Assembly: GCA_016946835.1 (NCBI GenBank)
Contig: JACVTC010000262.1
Coordinates: 1-64,000, forward strand
From: Neocallimastix lanati (nom. inval.)
Lineage: Eukaryota > Neocallimastigomycota > Neocallimastigomycetes > Neocallimastigales > Neocallimastigaceae
Direction of reading: 5' to 3'
DNA length: 64,000 bases
Within the stretch, counting starts at the first letter, position 1. Each line of letters begins with the position of its first letter. Under the pieces are notes generated by a model. It did no database searches. It was not told the DNA's origin and saw only the letters and a list, made by a program, of their open reading frames with translations. The position numbers and the translations under genes are program-made. This document shows, in pieces, positions 21,801 to 49,087 of this stretch.

Positions 21801-24800
21801 TGACCTTGCTATGTTTAGAAGTAAGGGAAATAATAATAAAGAACCAATTGATGATTTATCTATGTTTAAAAATAAAGGAAATAACAATAAAGAACCAATT
21901 GATGATCTAGGCATGTTTAGAAATAATGGAAATACCAATAAAGAACCAATTGATGACCTTGCTATGTTTAGAAATAAGGGAAATACCAATAAAGAACCAA
22001 TTGATGATTTAGCTATGTTTAAAAATAAAGGAAATACCAATAAAGAACCAATTGATGATCTAGGCATGTTTAGAAATAAAGGAAATACCAATAAAGAACC
22101 AATTGATGATTTAGCTATGTTTAGAAATAAGGGAAATACTAATAAAGAACCAATTGATGATTTAGCTATGTTTAAAAATAAAGGTAATGATAATAAAGAA
22201 CCAATTGATGATTTAGCTATGTTTAGAAATAAAGGAAATACTAATAAAGAACCAATTGATGATCTAGGCATGTTTAGAAATAAAGGAAATACCAATAAAG
22301 AACCAATTGATGATTTAGCTATGTTTAGAAATAAGGGAAATACTAATAAAGAACCAATTGATGATTTAGCTATGTTTAAAAATAAAGGTAATGATAATAA
22401 AGAACCAATTGATGATTTAGCTATGTTTAGAAATAAAGGAAATACTAACAAGGAACCAATTGATGATCTTGGTATGTTTAGAAATAAAGGAAATACTAAT
22501 AAAGAACCAATTGATGACCTTGCTATGTTTAGAAATAAGGGAAATAATAACAAAGAACCGATTGATGATCTAGGCATGTTTAGAAATAAAGGAAATACTA
22601 ATAAAGAACCAATTGATGACCTTGCTATGTTTAGAAATAAGGGAAATAATAATAAAGAACCAATTGATGATTTAGCAATGTTTAAAAATAAAGGAAATAC
22701 TAACAAAGAACCAATTGATGATTTAGCTATGTTTAAAAATAAAGGAAATAATAATAAAGAACCAATTGATGATTTAGCTATGTTTAGAAACAAAGGAAAT
22801 AATAATAAAGAACCAATTGATGATTTAGCCATGTTTAAAAATAAAGGAAATAATAACAAGGAACCAATTGATGACCTTGCTATGTTTAGAAACAAAGGAA
22901 ATACCAATAAAGAACCAATTGATGATCTTGGTATGTTTAGAAATAAAGGAAATACCAACAAGGAACCAATTGATGATTTAGCAATGTTTAGAAATAAGGG
23001 AAATACAAATAAAGAGCCAATTGATGATCTTGGTATGTTTAAAAATAAAGGAAATACTAATAAAGAACCAATTGATGACCTTGCTATGTTTAGAAATAAG
23101 GGAAATACTAATAAAGAACCAATTGATGATCTTGCTATGTTTAGAAATAAGGGAAATAACAATAAAGAACCAATTGATGATCTTGGCATGTTTAGAAATA
23201 AGGGAAATAATAATAAAGAACCAATTGATGATTTAGCTATGTTTAAAAATAAAGGAAATGATAATAAAGAACCAATTGATGACCTTGCTATGTTTAGAAA
23301 TAAGGGAAATAATAATAAAGAACCAATTGATGATCTTGCTATGTTTAGAAATAAGGGAAATAACAATAAAGAACCAATTGATGATCTTGGCATGTTTAAA
23401 AATAAGGGAAATAATAATAAAGAACCAATTGATGATTTAGCTATGTTTAAAAATAAAGGAAATACTAATAAAGAACCAATTGATGATTTAGCTATGTTTA
23501 AAAATAAAGGAAACAATAACAAAGAACCAATTGATGATCTAGGCATGTTTAGAAATAAGGAAAATAACAATAAAGAACCAATTGATGATTTAGCTATGTT
23601 TAGAAATAAGGGAAATACCAATAAAGAGCCAATTGATGATCTTGGTATGTTTAGAAATAAAGGAAATAATAATAAAGAACCAATTGATGATCTTGGTATG
23701 TTTAGAAATAAAGGAAATACTAACAAAGAACCAATTGATGATTTAGCTATGTTTAAAAATAAAGGAAATAATAATAAAGAACCAATTGATGATTTAGCTA
23801 TGTTTAAAAATAAAGGAAATAATAATAAAGAACCAATTGATGATCTTGGTATGTTTAGAAATAAAGGAAATACCAACAAAGAGCCAATTGATGATTTAGC
23901 AATGTTTAGAAACAAAGGAAGTACTAATAAAGAACCAATCGATGATCTAGGCATGTTTAGAAATAAAGGAAATATCAACAAAGAGCCAATTGATGATTTA
24001 GCTATGTTTAGAAATAAAGGAAGTACTAATAAAGAACCAATCGATGATCTAGGCATGTTTAGAAATAAAGGAAATAATAATAAAGAACCAATTGATGATT
24101 TAGCCATGTTTAAAAATAAAGGAAATACTAATAAAGAACCAATTGATGATTTAGCTATGTTTAAAAATAAAGGAAATAATAATAAAGAACCAATTGATGA
24201 TCTTGGTATGTTTAGAAATAAAGGAAATACCAACAAAGAGCCAATTGATGATTTAGCTATGTTTAGAAATAAAGGAAACAATAACAAAGAACCAATTGAT
24301 GATCTTGGTATGTTTAGAAATAAAGGAAATAATAATAAAGAACCAATTGATGATTTAGCCATGTTTAAAAATAAAGGAAATACTAATAAAGAACCAATTG
24401 ATGATTTAGCTATGTTTAAAAATAAAGGAAATAATAATAAAGAACCAATTGATGATCTTGGTATGTTTAGAAACAAAGGAAATACCAATAAAGAACCAAT
24501 TGATGATCTTGGTATGTTTAGAAATAAAGGAAATACTAATAAAGAACCAATTGATGATCTTGGTATGTTTAGAAATAAAGGAAATACTAATAAAGAACCA
24601 ATTGATGATCTTGGTATGTTTAGAAATAAAGGAAATACTAATAAAGAACCAATTGATGATCTTGGTATGTTTAGAAATAAAGGAAATACTAATAAAGAAC
24701 CAATTGATGATTTAGCTATGTATAGAGACAAAGGATTTACAACTGTGAAATCCGGAAATAATCTTTTAAAAATGGGAAAAAGTAGTACAAATTCGAAATC

Positions 24801-25419
24801 TAATTATTATAATAATGGATTAGCTATTAATAAAAGCACGAATAATAATAATAATAATAGAAACAATAATTCAGGAGAATTAGGCATTAGTAGAAATAGT
24901 AATGGATCATCAAATAATGATATAATTGATGATTTAGCAATACATAAAAATAGTAATGGTTCTACTAAAGAACCAACTGATGATTTATCAATGAATAGAA
25001 GTAAGGGAACTGTTAACAAAGAACCAATTGATGATTTATACATGTATAAGAATAAAGGAAATAATAATAGAGAACCAATTGATGATCTTGTAATGGCTGA
25101 AAAAACGAAAAATACATCGGGTTATTATAATAATGGAAATAAAAATAAAGCATATGAATCAAATAAAGGAACATATAATAAAAGTAAAGGTTCTAAATTT
25201 GCACCATTAAGAATGGGAAAAATAGAAGATATTGCTTTAAAGAAAAAAAGGGAAGAATACATAGAAGAATATGAAAATGAACAGGTATATGATGATAATA
25301 TAGAATATTCCACAAGTACTATAATATTTGATGATGATACTACTGAAAATTCAACAGATGGTATTAACTATGATGAAAATTTAGAATTTCCAACAGAGAA
25401 GATTTTTAATGAATACTAA
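18805..25419 (+). CDS. secreted protein with 97 tandem 17-residue repeats
   Basis: A single exon of 2204 codons. The start is MKIHCIFFLLSLAFTKSFS, a clear signal peptide, so the protein is probably secreted or cell-surface. Residues about 24-235 form a Cys-rich domain (around 16 Cys) that I do not recognise. A basic stretch ending KKRR (residues 271-274) resembles a Kex2-type cleavage site. Residues 331-1979 are 97 units of NKEPIDDLAMFRNKGNT (variants A/G/S, F/I, R/K, NT/NN/ND). After them come degenerate copies (DDLAIHKN, TDDLSMNR, IDDLYMYK, IDDLVMAE) and an acidic, Tyr-rich tail. The sequence just before the array has related motifs (DVPLGMKN, NLGIGKN, NLGYNRQN). No N-glycosylation sequon occurs in the common repeat unit. 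Function is unknown; a structural cell-wall or surface protein is one possibility. Confidence 0.85.
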   Translation: MKIHCIFFLLSLAFTKSFSNPNPCLKNEGSCTNNTENLESRREIVDNNNNLRNIEDNKISNFQTPQSCEEAANLFSECNIKKYLSADDLCLNGYNKCINIINLYKELCQVESNVTKDLEVLLKSKCELDSSGQLCPFSQNLLDIEFGMNNKIDFSVETIDSNCYDQKCRNIVLDFLMLCKTNYLNNNNNNYLNIYLNMIDKNQIDYLISYINSSKCKKQVNMLQKILDKINHKNKRKIEKKETLDNIEKTNHLKGKCEVNNEEKKKENKLKKRRDYGDVPLGMKNIMKNYKAKNSKNGGNLGIGKNSKENDIIDYNNDNLGYNRQNTYYTNKEPIDDLAMIRNKVNTNKEPIDDLAMIRNKGNTNKEPIDDLGMFRNKGNNNKEPIDDLGMFRNKGNNNKEPIDDLAMIKNKVNTNKEPIDDLGMFRNNGNTNKEPIDDLAMFKNKGNTNKEPIDDLAMFKNKGNNNKEPIDDLAMFRNKGNTNKEPIDDLGMFRNKGNTNKEPIDDLAMFRNKGNNNKEPIDDLGMFRNKGNTNKEPIDDLGMFRNKGNTNKEPIDDLAMFRNKGNNNKEPIDDLGMFRNKGNTNKEPIDDLAMFRNKGNNNKEPIDDLGMFRNKGNTNKEPIDDLGMFRNKGNTNKEPIDDLAMFKNKGNTNKEPIDDLAMFRNKGNTNKEPIDDLAMFRNKGNTNKEPIDDLAMFKNKGNDNKEPIDDLAMFKNKGNDNKEPIDDLAMFKNKGNTNKEPIDDLAMFRNKGNTNKEPIDDLAMFKNKGNTNKEPIDDLGMFRNKGNTNKEPIDDLAMFKNKGNDNKEPIDDLAMFKNKGNTNKEPIDDLAMFRNKGNNNKEPIDDLGMFRNKGNTNKEPIDDLGMFRNKGNNNKEPIDDLGMFRNKGNINKEPIDDLAMFRNKGNTNKEPIDDLAMFRSKGNNNKEPIDDLAMFKNKGNNNKEPIDDLAMFRNKGNTNKEPIDDLGMFRNKGNTNKEPIDDLAMFRNKGNTNKEPIDDLAMFRSKGNNNKEPIDDLSMFKNKGNNNKEPIDDLGMFRNNGNTNKEPIDDLAMFRNKGNTNKEPIDDLAMFKNKGNTNKEPIDDLGMFRNKGNTNKEPIDDLAMFRNKGNTNKEPIDDLAMFKNKGNDNKEPIDDLAMFRNKGNTNKEPIDDLGMFRNKGNTNKEPIDDLAMFRNKGNTNKEPIDDLAMFKNKGNDNKEPIDDLAMFRNKGNTNKEPIDDLGMFRNKGNTNKEPIDDLAMFRNKGNNNKEPIDDLGMFRNKGNTNKEPIDDLAMFRNKGNNNKEPIDDLAMFKNKGNTNKEPIDDLAMFKNKGNNNKEPIDDLAMFRNKGNNNKEPIDDLAMFKNKGNNNKEPIDDLAMFRNKGNTNKEPIDDLGMFRNKGNTNKEPIDDLAMFRNKGNTNKEPIDDLGMFKNKGNTNKEPIDDLAMFRNKGNTNKEPIDDLAMFRNKGNNNKEPIDDLGMFRNKGNNNKEPIDDLAMFKNKGNDNKEPIDDLAMFRNKGNNNKEPIDDLAMFRNKGNNNKEPIDDLGMFKNKGNNNKEPIDDLAMFKNKGNTNKEPIDDLAMFKNKGNNNKEPIDDLGMFRNKENNNKEPIDDLAMFRNKGNTNKEPIDDLGMFRNKGNNNKEPIDDLGMFRNKGNTNKEPIDDLAMFKNKGNNNKEPIDDLAMFKNKGNNNKEPIDDLGMFRNKGNTNKEPIDDLAMFRNKGSTNKEPIDDLGMFRNKGNINKEPIDDLAMFRNKGSTNKEPIDDLGMFRNKGNNNKEPIDDLAMFKNKGNTNKEPIDDLAMFKNKGNNNKEPIDDLGMFRNKGNTNKEPIDDLAMFRNKGNNNKEPIDDLGMFRNKGNNNKEPIDDLAMFKNKGNTNKEPIDDLAMFKNKGNNNKEPIDDLGMFRNKGNTNKEPIDDLGMFRNKGNTNKEPIDDLGMFRNKGNTNKEPIDDLGMFRNKGNTNKEPIDDLGMFRNKGNTNKEPIDDLAMYRDKGFTTVKSGNNLLKMGKSSTNSKSNYYNNGLAINKSTNNNNNNRNNNSGELGISRNSNGSSNNDIIDDLAIHKNSNGSTKEPTDDLSMNRSKGTVNKEPIDDLYMYKNKGNNNREPIDDLVMAEKTKNTSGYYNNGNKNKAYESNKGTYNKSKGSKFAPLRMGKIEDIALKKKREEYIEEYENEQVYDDNIEYSTSTIIFDDDTTENSTDGINYDENLEFPTEKIFNEY
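19795..24741 (+). repeat. 97 x 51-bp coding tandem repeat
   Basis: First unit starts at 19795 and last at 24691, which is exactly 96 x 51 bp apart, so there is no net indel across 97 units. Synonymous variants fall into a few types (GATGACCTTGCT, GATGATTTAGCT, GATGATCTAGGC, GATGATCTTGGT) that recur in the same order in several places, e.g. 20290-20640 and 22500-22640. Confidence 0.95.
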
Positions 25420-25577
25420 ATAAATTGATGATAAAAGTTGAATAATATATATAAAATATATCCTATGATAATTTTTTATTTTTTTTTTATTTTTATTTTT
25501 ATTATATTTTATTATTTTAACTTTTAATTTTTTAATATTATATTTTCTTTTTTTAATTAATTATTTTCTTTAAAGTA

Positions 25578-25616
<39 letters not shown>

Positions 25617-28259
25617 AGTAATTATTATTTCTTTTTTTATCTGCAATTCTTTTTTTTTTTTTTTTTTTTTTTTGATCAAATATTAATTATATATTGTTTA
25701 ACTTTGATTTAGTATATATATATATTTTATTTTTATTTTTATTTTTAATTTTACTTTATTTTATTTTATTTTATTTTTTTTTTTTTTTTTTTTTTTTTTT
25801 TCATTTTTAATAATTTTATTATTTTATTTTTATTTTTATTAATGTTTATATGAGAAAAAGTCATAGAACTACAATACAATGAACCTTATTATTCATTTCA
25901 TTATCTATTTAACAATTATCATACACCATGTAAAATATATTGCATTTTTCATCAATATCAGTTTTTAATAAAAAAATAGATATATACATAAATAAATAAA
26001 TAGATATATACATAAATAAATAGATAAATAAATAAATAGATAATAAATAAATAAATAAATAGATTTAAAATTAAGTGAATAAATAGATAAATATGTAAAT
26101 AAAAAATTAATTAATAAATGAATAAAGAATAAATAAATAAATAATAAATATATAGTTTAGTTTTATTTTTTATTTTAAATTATATTTATACTTTGAATGT
26201 GTTGTATTTTACAATGTGGCGTTTAAATTGTTGAAATTTAACCCCATATTTTTTAAAATTTTTTAATACAAATATAAATAAATAAATATAAAGAGTCAGG
26301 AATTTATGGTTTATAATTATGTCAATTTTATGGGGATCGTTCATTTCGTAATGTGGCTTATAATTATTTTAAAATAAAGCCATACGTTTTTAAGATATTC
26401 TATACAATCATAAATAAATATATAAATAATTATTATTTCAAAAGAAATATTAATATATTCTATTAAAAAAGAATTATATCATTTTTTTTAAAAAATTATT
26501 TTTATAATTGAATATTAATAAAATATATATATAAAAAAGGAATAGTTATTATTTATTTAATTATTATTTATTTAATTATTATTTATTTAATCATTATAAA
26601 CAAGCCACATATTAATACGCCATATTAGAAGCGCACTAGATATATATATGAGGGTGTGTCATTTCTAAAATTTTTATTACAAAAATTTGTTTTTTGTTAT
26701 ATTGCATTTCGGAAAACATGACATATTATATGATATGCGGGACTTTTATGTGCAATAATTTATAAGCAGTGGGTTTTTAAAATAATGGTAGTTTAGTAAA
26801 TTTTATTAATAAAATTATAATATTCGTACAATTAAAATAATAATTCTGATTCCTAAAAATTTACAAGAGAGTCCTCTATTTCTAATATAAATAATCTAAT
26901 CTATTTATAAGAAATAGGTTATATATTAATTATATATTCTAATATATAGAATTATATTAATTTATATGAATTAAAGTATTATAATTATTATAATTATAAT
27001 AATACATATTGAAATAAAATAAAATAAAATAATTATTATCAAAAAGATATAAATTTAATATTTAATAATTAATATTAAATATACAAATATGTTACTACAC
27101 ATATTTGTTTTATATCATATAATGTAATAAATAAATAAATAAATTATAAATGAATAAATAAATTTTTAAATGATAATAAAAATAATTAAGACAAACGTTT
27201 ATTATGACTAAAAAAACGTCATAAAATATCACCACAATTATTATTCACGCCATATTATGAATATATGGCTTTTTAAAAATTGTAGAAAAAAGACACAAAA
27301 TTATGATACAATTAGATATACGCCCCACGTAAGATTACGTGTTTGAAATTTTTTGAGAATTGTAATTTTATTTAATTAATTAATTATTATTCATTAAAAT
27401 TTTAATAAAATTAAGTGGCTTAAAATTAAAAATATTTAAGCCATACAACAAAATACAAATTTTTGTAATAAAAATTTTCGAAATGCACAATCCACCCTTG
27501 TAATTACCTTATTTTATAAATAATAATTAAATAAATAATTAATTAATTATTAAATAAATAAATAAATTTGATATATTATATTTATAACTTATAAAAAAAA
27601 AAAAACATTTACATAACTTACTTTGATAAAAATTTTCAATTATAATTTATTTGTTTATAATAATTATTAAAGTTCAATATATGCATATTTATTTTATTAT
27701 TTATTTTACATTAAAAATATAATTTGAAATTTATAGTTTTTTTTTTAATTATTTATTTATAATTTTTTTTTTTTAAAAAAAAAAAAAATAAAAAAAATAA
27801 AAAAATAAAAACGTGGTATCAAACATATTATTAATAAACATATTGACAATATAGAAATGATTAATTATTATTAATTAAATATTTTTTTTTTTTTTTTTTT
27901 TCAAATAGATATGTCTCTATTTTATAATAACAAATATTAAATAAAAAATTTATGTATTTCTAATAAAACAAATAATTTATAATTAATAATTTGATTTTTA
28001 TAATGATAAATAATATAAAAATAATAAATAATAAATAATAAATTATTCTGATAGAGATTAAAATAAAATATTTTATCTTTAGAAAATGAATATATTTTTT
28101 GTATCAAGGCTCAATATTATTGGTTATATGATTTATTATTTGTTTTTTTAATATATAATTACTATAAATTTTTTCTTGGTACTTTAATAGTTCATCTATA
28201 ATAAATTAACATAAATGAATGAATGAATGAATAAATAAATAAATAAATAAATAATCTAT
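25420..28259. other. intergenic between the repeat protein and the Asn-rich gene
   Basis: It has TA, T and TTTA tracts and no supported gene. Both flanking genes end here (tail-to-tail). MULE-end-like motifs occur at about 26198, 26335, 26651, 26695, 27248 and 27475; two of these form an inverted pair, listed separately. Confidence 0.5.
26651..27496. mobile_element. possible non-autonomous MULE-like element
   Basis: The left end (26651 on, GGGTGTGTCATTTC...) and the reverse complement of the right end (to 27496, GGGTGGATTGTGCATTTC...) share about 45-50 bp, including the run ATTTTTATTACAAAAATTTG. Spacing is about 850 bp and there is no coding sequence. I could not find a matching target duplication, so the boundaries are approximate and it may be two unrelated end fragments. 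Confidence 0.45.
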
Positions 28260-37992
<9,733 letters not shown>

Positions 37993-39930
37993 ATGGTTAA
38001 GGTTCTTGTTCTTGGTGGTGTTGGATTTATTGGAAGAAATTTATGTTCGTACTTAATAGAAAACGATTTAGTAGAACAAGTAACTGTTGCTGATAAGGTT
38101 TTACCATCAACTGCCTATTTAAGTGAAAAGCATAAGAAAGCTTTTGATAGTCCAAAACTTACTTTTAAGCAAGCTAATTTAACTAATTCAGGTTTTAATA
38201 ATATAATAAATTAAATAAATTATTAAAAATGTAAAATATTAATATAATTTTTATATAAAATAGCTGCTGTTGAAAAGATTTTTACTCGTGATGATGGAAC
38301 GGAATATGATTATGTATTTAATTTAGCTGCAGAAACTAAATATGGTCAATCCGAGGCTGTATGTATTATAATAATAAAAAAAAAAATATTAAAAGTTTAT
38401 ATACAACACACTATTTATTATTAATATTAATTAAACAAAAACAGGTATATGATGAAAAAGTTTACGGTCTTTCCGTTACTTGTGCAAAAGAAGCAGCTAA
38501 AAGAAATATTAAGGTTTTTGTTGAATTAAGTACTGCTCAAATTTATGATGGAGATAAGGTTAAACATATTATAATGGATGTTAAAATAATATAATTATAA
38601 TGGAAGTTTATAAAAATTAATATATTTAAATTAACAATGTTAATGTAGAAACCAAGTAAAGAAGACAGTAAAACTAAGCCATGGACTTTAATTGCTAAGT
38701 ACAAGTTAAAGGCCGAAGAAGAATTGATAAAAATGAAGGGGTAAAATATATTTATTATATAAATATATATATTTATTTTTTTTTATATGCAAAATTTAAT
38801 TAATATTTTTCTTTTTACAAATAATTAGTTTAAATCTTGTTATTTTAAGACCAGCTGTTGTTTATGGACCAGGTGATATTTTAGGAATTAGTGAGTATCA
38901 ATAATTATCAATATTTTATACTTATTAAAAAAAAATTTTTTTTATCTCCTTTTAATTTAGTAATATATTTATATATATTTATAATATAAAACAGCCCCAC
39001 GTTTAATTATTGGTGCAGTTTATCGACAATTAAACGAGGAAATGTCGTTTTTATGGACTAAAGATTTAAAATTAAATACTGTTCACGTTTTAGATGTTGT
39101 AAATATTTGAATAAATAATTTATAAAAATAAATTTCATACAAATATATATCTCTAATTGAAATTTTAAATTATATAAGGTACGTGCAATTTGGCATGTTT
39201 CAGCTACTGTTGAAGAAAAAGGTGGACGTACAAAACCAGTAACTTCACCAGAAATTTATAATTTAGCGGATAAAGAAGATACAAGTAATTAAATAAAATA
39301 AATATATATGTTATATAAAAATATTATAAAATTTATTTGGTTTATCTAATAAATATTTTTTAACATAGATCAAGAAACAATTAATGTATTCATTAGAGAG
39401 ATATTTGGTATTAAAACTGGTTTCCAAGGTGCTCTTATTAGCAACTTTGCCAAGGTAATAAAATTAGATATAAAGTAAAAACAAGAAAATATAATGAAAA
39501 TATATACTAATTCTCAATTTTATATAAAATAGTTAAATATGGAATCCGTAACTGAAGATATTAATGATAAGCATCTTCAACCATGGTCAGAGCTCTGTAA
39601 AAACAGTGGTGTCACCAATACTCCACTTACACCATATTTAGATAAAGAATTATTAAAGGATAATGCTTTAAGTGTAGATGGTTCTAAGGTATATTAATTA
39701 TGTTAAAATTATAAAAATAATAATAAATAAAATAGAATAAAAACAATATAGTATAATAATATATAAGTGAAAAACTAAATTAATTTTTAAAAATAAATTA
39801 AATTTAATAGATTGAAAATGAATTAGGATTTAAATATATTGTTCCTAATGTTACTTTAGAAAAAATTAGAGAAGTTATTGATGACTTTGTAGAACTTGGT
39901 ATATGGCCAAAGGGTACTACTGTTAATTAA
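37993..39930 (+). CDS. NAD-dependent epimerase/dehydratase-like protein (extended SDR)
   Basis: Ten exons, 377 residues: 37993-38191, 38264-38358, 38445-38558, 38649-38740, 38829-38890, 38995-39098, 39179-39284, 39369-39454, 39533-39688, 39811-39930. All introns are short GT-AG and the phases agree. The N terminus MVKVLVLGGVGFIGRN carries the Rossmann GxxGxxG NAD(P)-binding motif. Further SDR landmarks are VFNLAAETKYGQ, VELSTAQIY and LRPAVVYGPGD. At the usual YxxxK active site the sequence is LIAKYKLKAEEEL: aligning the Lys with the conserved K-x3-E puts Ile where the catalytic Tyr should be. Nucleotide-sugar epimerases are the nearest known relatives, but the altered active site makes the reaction uncertain; a cytosolic location is likely, as no signal peptide is seen. 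Confidence 0.88.
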
Positions 39931-40223
39931 TCTAAATAAACAATTAAAAATTGTTTTATATATCTTAATATATGTTGTTTTATAAATGTTTATGAAGTTC
40001 AATAAATATTATATATAAAATATTATTATCTTCAAATAAAAAGTCAAATAAATTTTTTTTTTTTTTTAATTTTTTTTTAATATACAGATTATTTATAAAT
40101 ATTATTAAATATTATATTTAATATTAAAAGAGAAAATAAAATTTTATATCAAAAATACAAATAGAATTTTAATAAATAAACTGTATATTTATGATATAAA
40201 TAAGTAAATAAATAAATAAATAA

Positions 40224-40265
<42 letters not shown>

Positions 40266-41110
40266 AAATTAATTACTTATATTAATTTTGAAAAATAAGG
40301 AAAAAATTAAATAAATAGCCAAAATTAATAACAAAAAATGTAGTAAAAATAAAATAAAATATAATAAAATAAAATAAAAAAAAAATTATTAAAAAAAATA
40401 AAAAAAATACTAAAATAATAAAAAAAAAATAATAAAAATAAAATATATCAAATAATAATTTTTTAAAACAAAAAAAATAAAGTTTTATATTATAATATAA
40501 TAATAGAGTATCAAATTTGTCAATAATCTTTTTTTTTTTTTTTTTAATATATTTATTTATATAAATGAATAGTCCACTTTTAATTTAATTTTTCATTTTA
40601 CATTATAATTTTAAATTATAATCACATGATATAATGTTATTTGTTTTAAATATAGAATAATCCATAAATTGCATTATTTTACTCAACGTTTTTATTTTCT
40701 TTTTAACTATTTTAAAACTTTATTTAAATATAAAATAAAATAAAGTAATTTATACATTTAATTAAATCTGTATTAAATCATATAAAATAAATATTTCAAT
40801 AAATAAAATTAATTTAAAGCTTTTTAAAAACAAAAATAAATTAAAAATTTTCTAATTAAAAATGATAAATCCTTAAAAAATAATAATAATAATAATAATA
40901 ATATATATATATATATATTTTGTTTGTTTGTTTGTTTGTTTGTTTCTGATTTTTTAATATATTTCAAGTTTCATTAAATATTTAACTTTCATTAAAAAGT
41001 TAAATTAAGAGAACAGACAACATTGCAATATTTATTTAAAAAAAATACTCATCAATAAGTATTATTATTGTTCAAGAACCTATTCATCCATAATTAATTC
41101 TTATTTTGAT
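39931..41110. other. intergenic with poly-A and AT microsatellites
   Basis: It contains the 3' end of the epimerase-like transcript and the promoter of the CFAP20DC gene. A run of about 33 A lies at 40229-40261 and a TTTG tract at about 40920-40945. No gene seen. Confidence 0.5.
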
Positions 41111-48479
<7,369 letters not shown>

Positions 48480-48641
48480 ATAATTTCTAAATCATACTTA
48501 AATATAATATCTTTTTATATTATTAAATTAATAGTTTTATTTTTAATTAAAATAAAATTCAAAATTTTAATTTTTTATAATAATTAAAATAATAATAATA
48601 AAAAATTATAATTTTTATATTAAATTGAGTAACATATTAAA

Positions 48642-48672
<31 letters not shown>

Positions 48673-49087
48673 TTTAATAAAAATAGCATAAATATAAATA
48701 ACAACAATAAAAAGGTTTACTATATAATGTAATTAATAATGTAAAATAATACATTAATATTAAATTTTCTATTTATCTTATATGAAATTACTTATAATTC
48801 ATAAAAGAAAAAAGTAATAATATTAGTAATATTTTAATATTTAATGTTTATTTATTTAACTTTTATGTTATAATATTTTTATTATATTTTTCCTATCTAA
48901 TAATATTATAATTAATTATTTTTTGTTTTTTTGGTATGAAAATTATTGTGCGTTTTTTATAAATTACAACTCTAAAAATTATTATTAGTAGTTTTATTAT
49001 TGAAAATATTGATGGATATTACTGATTTTAATTTAAGATATCTTCTTAATTGAAAATTGTTAAAAAAATTAGATTTGTATTAAATTT
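48480..49087. other. convergent intergenic region
   Basis: Shared 3' region of CFAP20DC (plus) and the CHORD gene (minus), about 600 bp, AT-rich; no other gene seen. Confidence 0.55.

Noticed and set aside
19788-24731. 1647-codon open frame on the minus strand across the tandem repeats
   Set aside because: A 51-bp unit without stops on the reverse strand repeated in register necessarily gives a long open frame; the plus-strand frame has the signal peptide and unique ends.
19795-24741. CRISPR-like array
   Set aside because: Repeats are directly adjacent, protein-coding, with no unique spacers, in a eukaryotic context.
19795-24741. Pheromone-type precursor with many excised peptides
   Set aside because: No dibasic cleavage sites inside the repeat units.
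26651-27496. Confirmed MITE
   Set aside because: Ends are similar but I found no matching target duplication, so it is listed only as possible.
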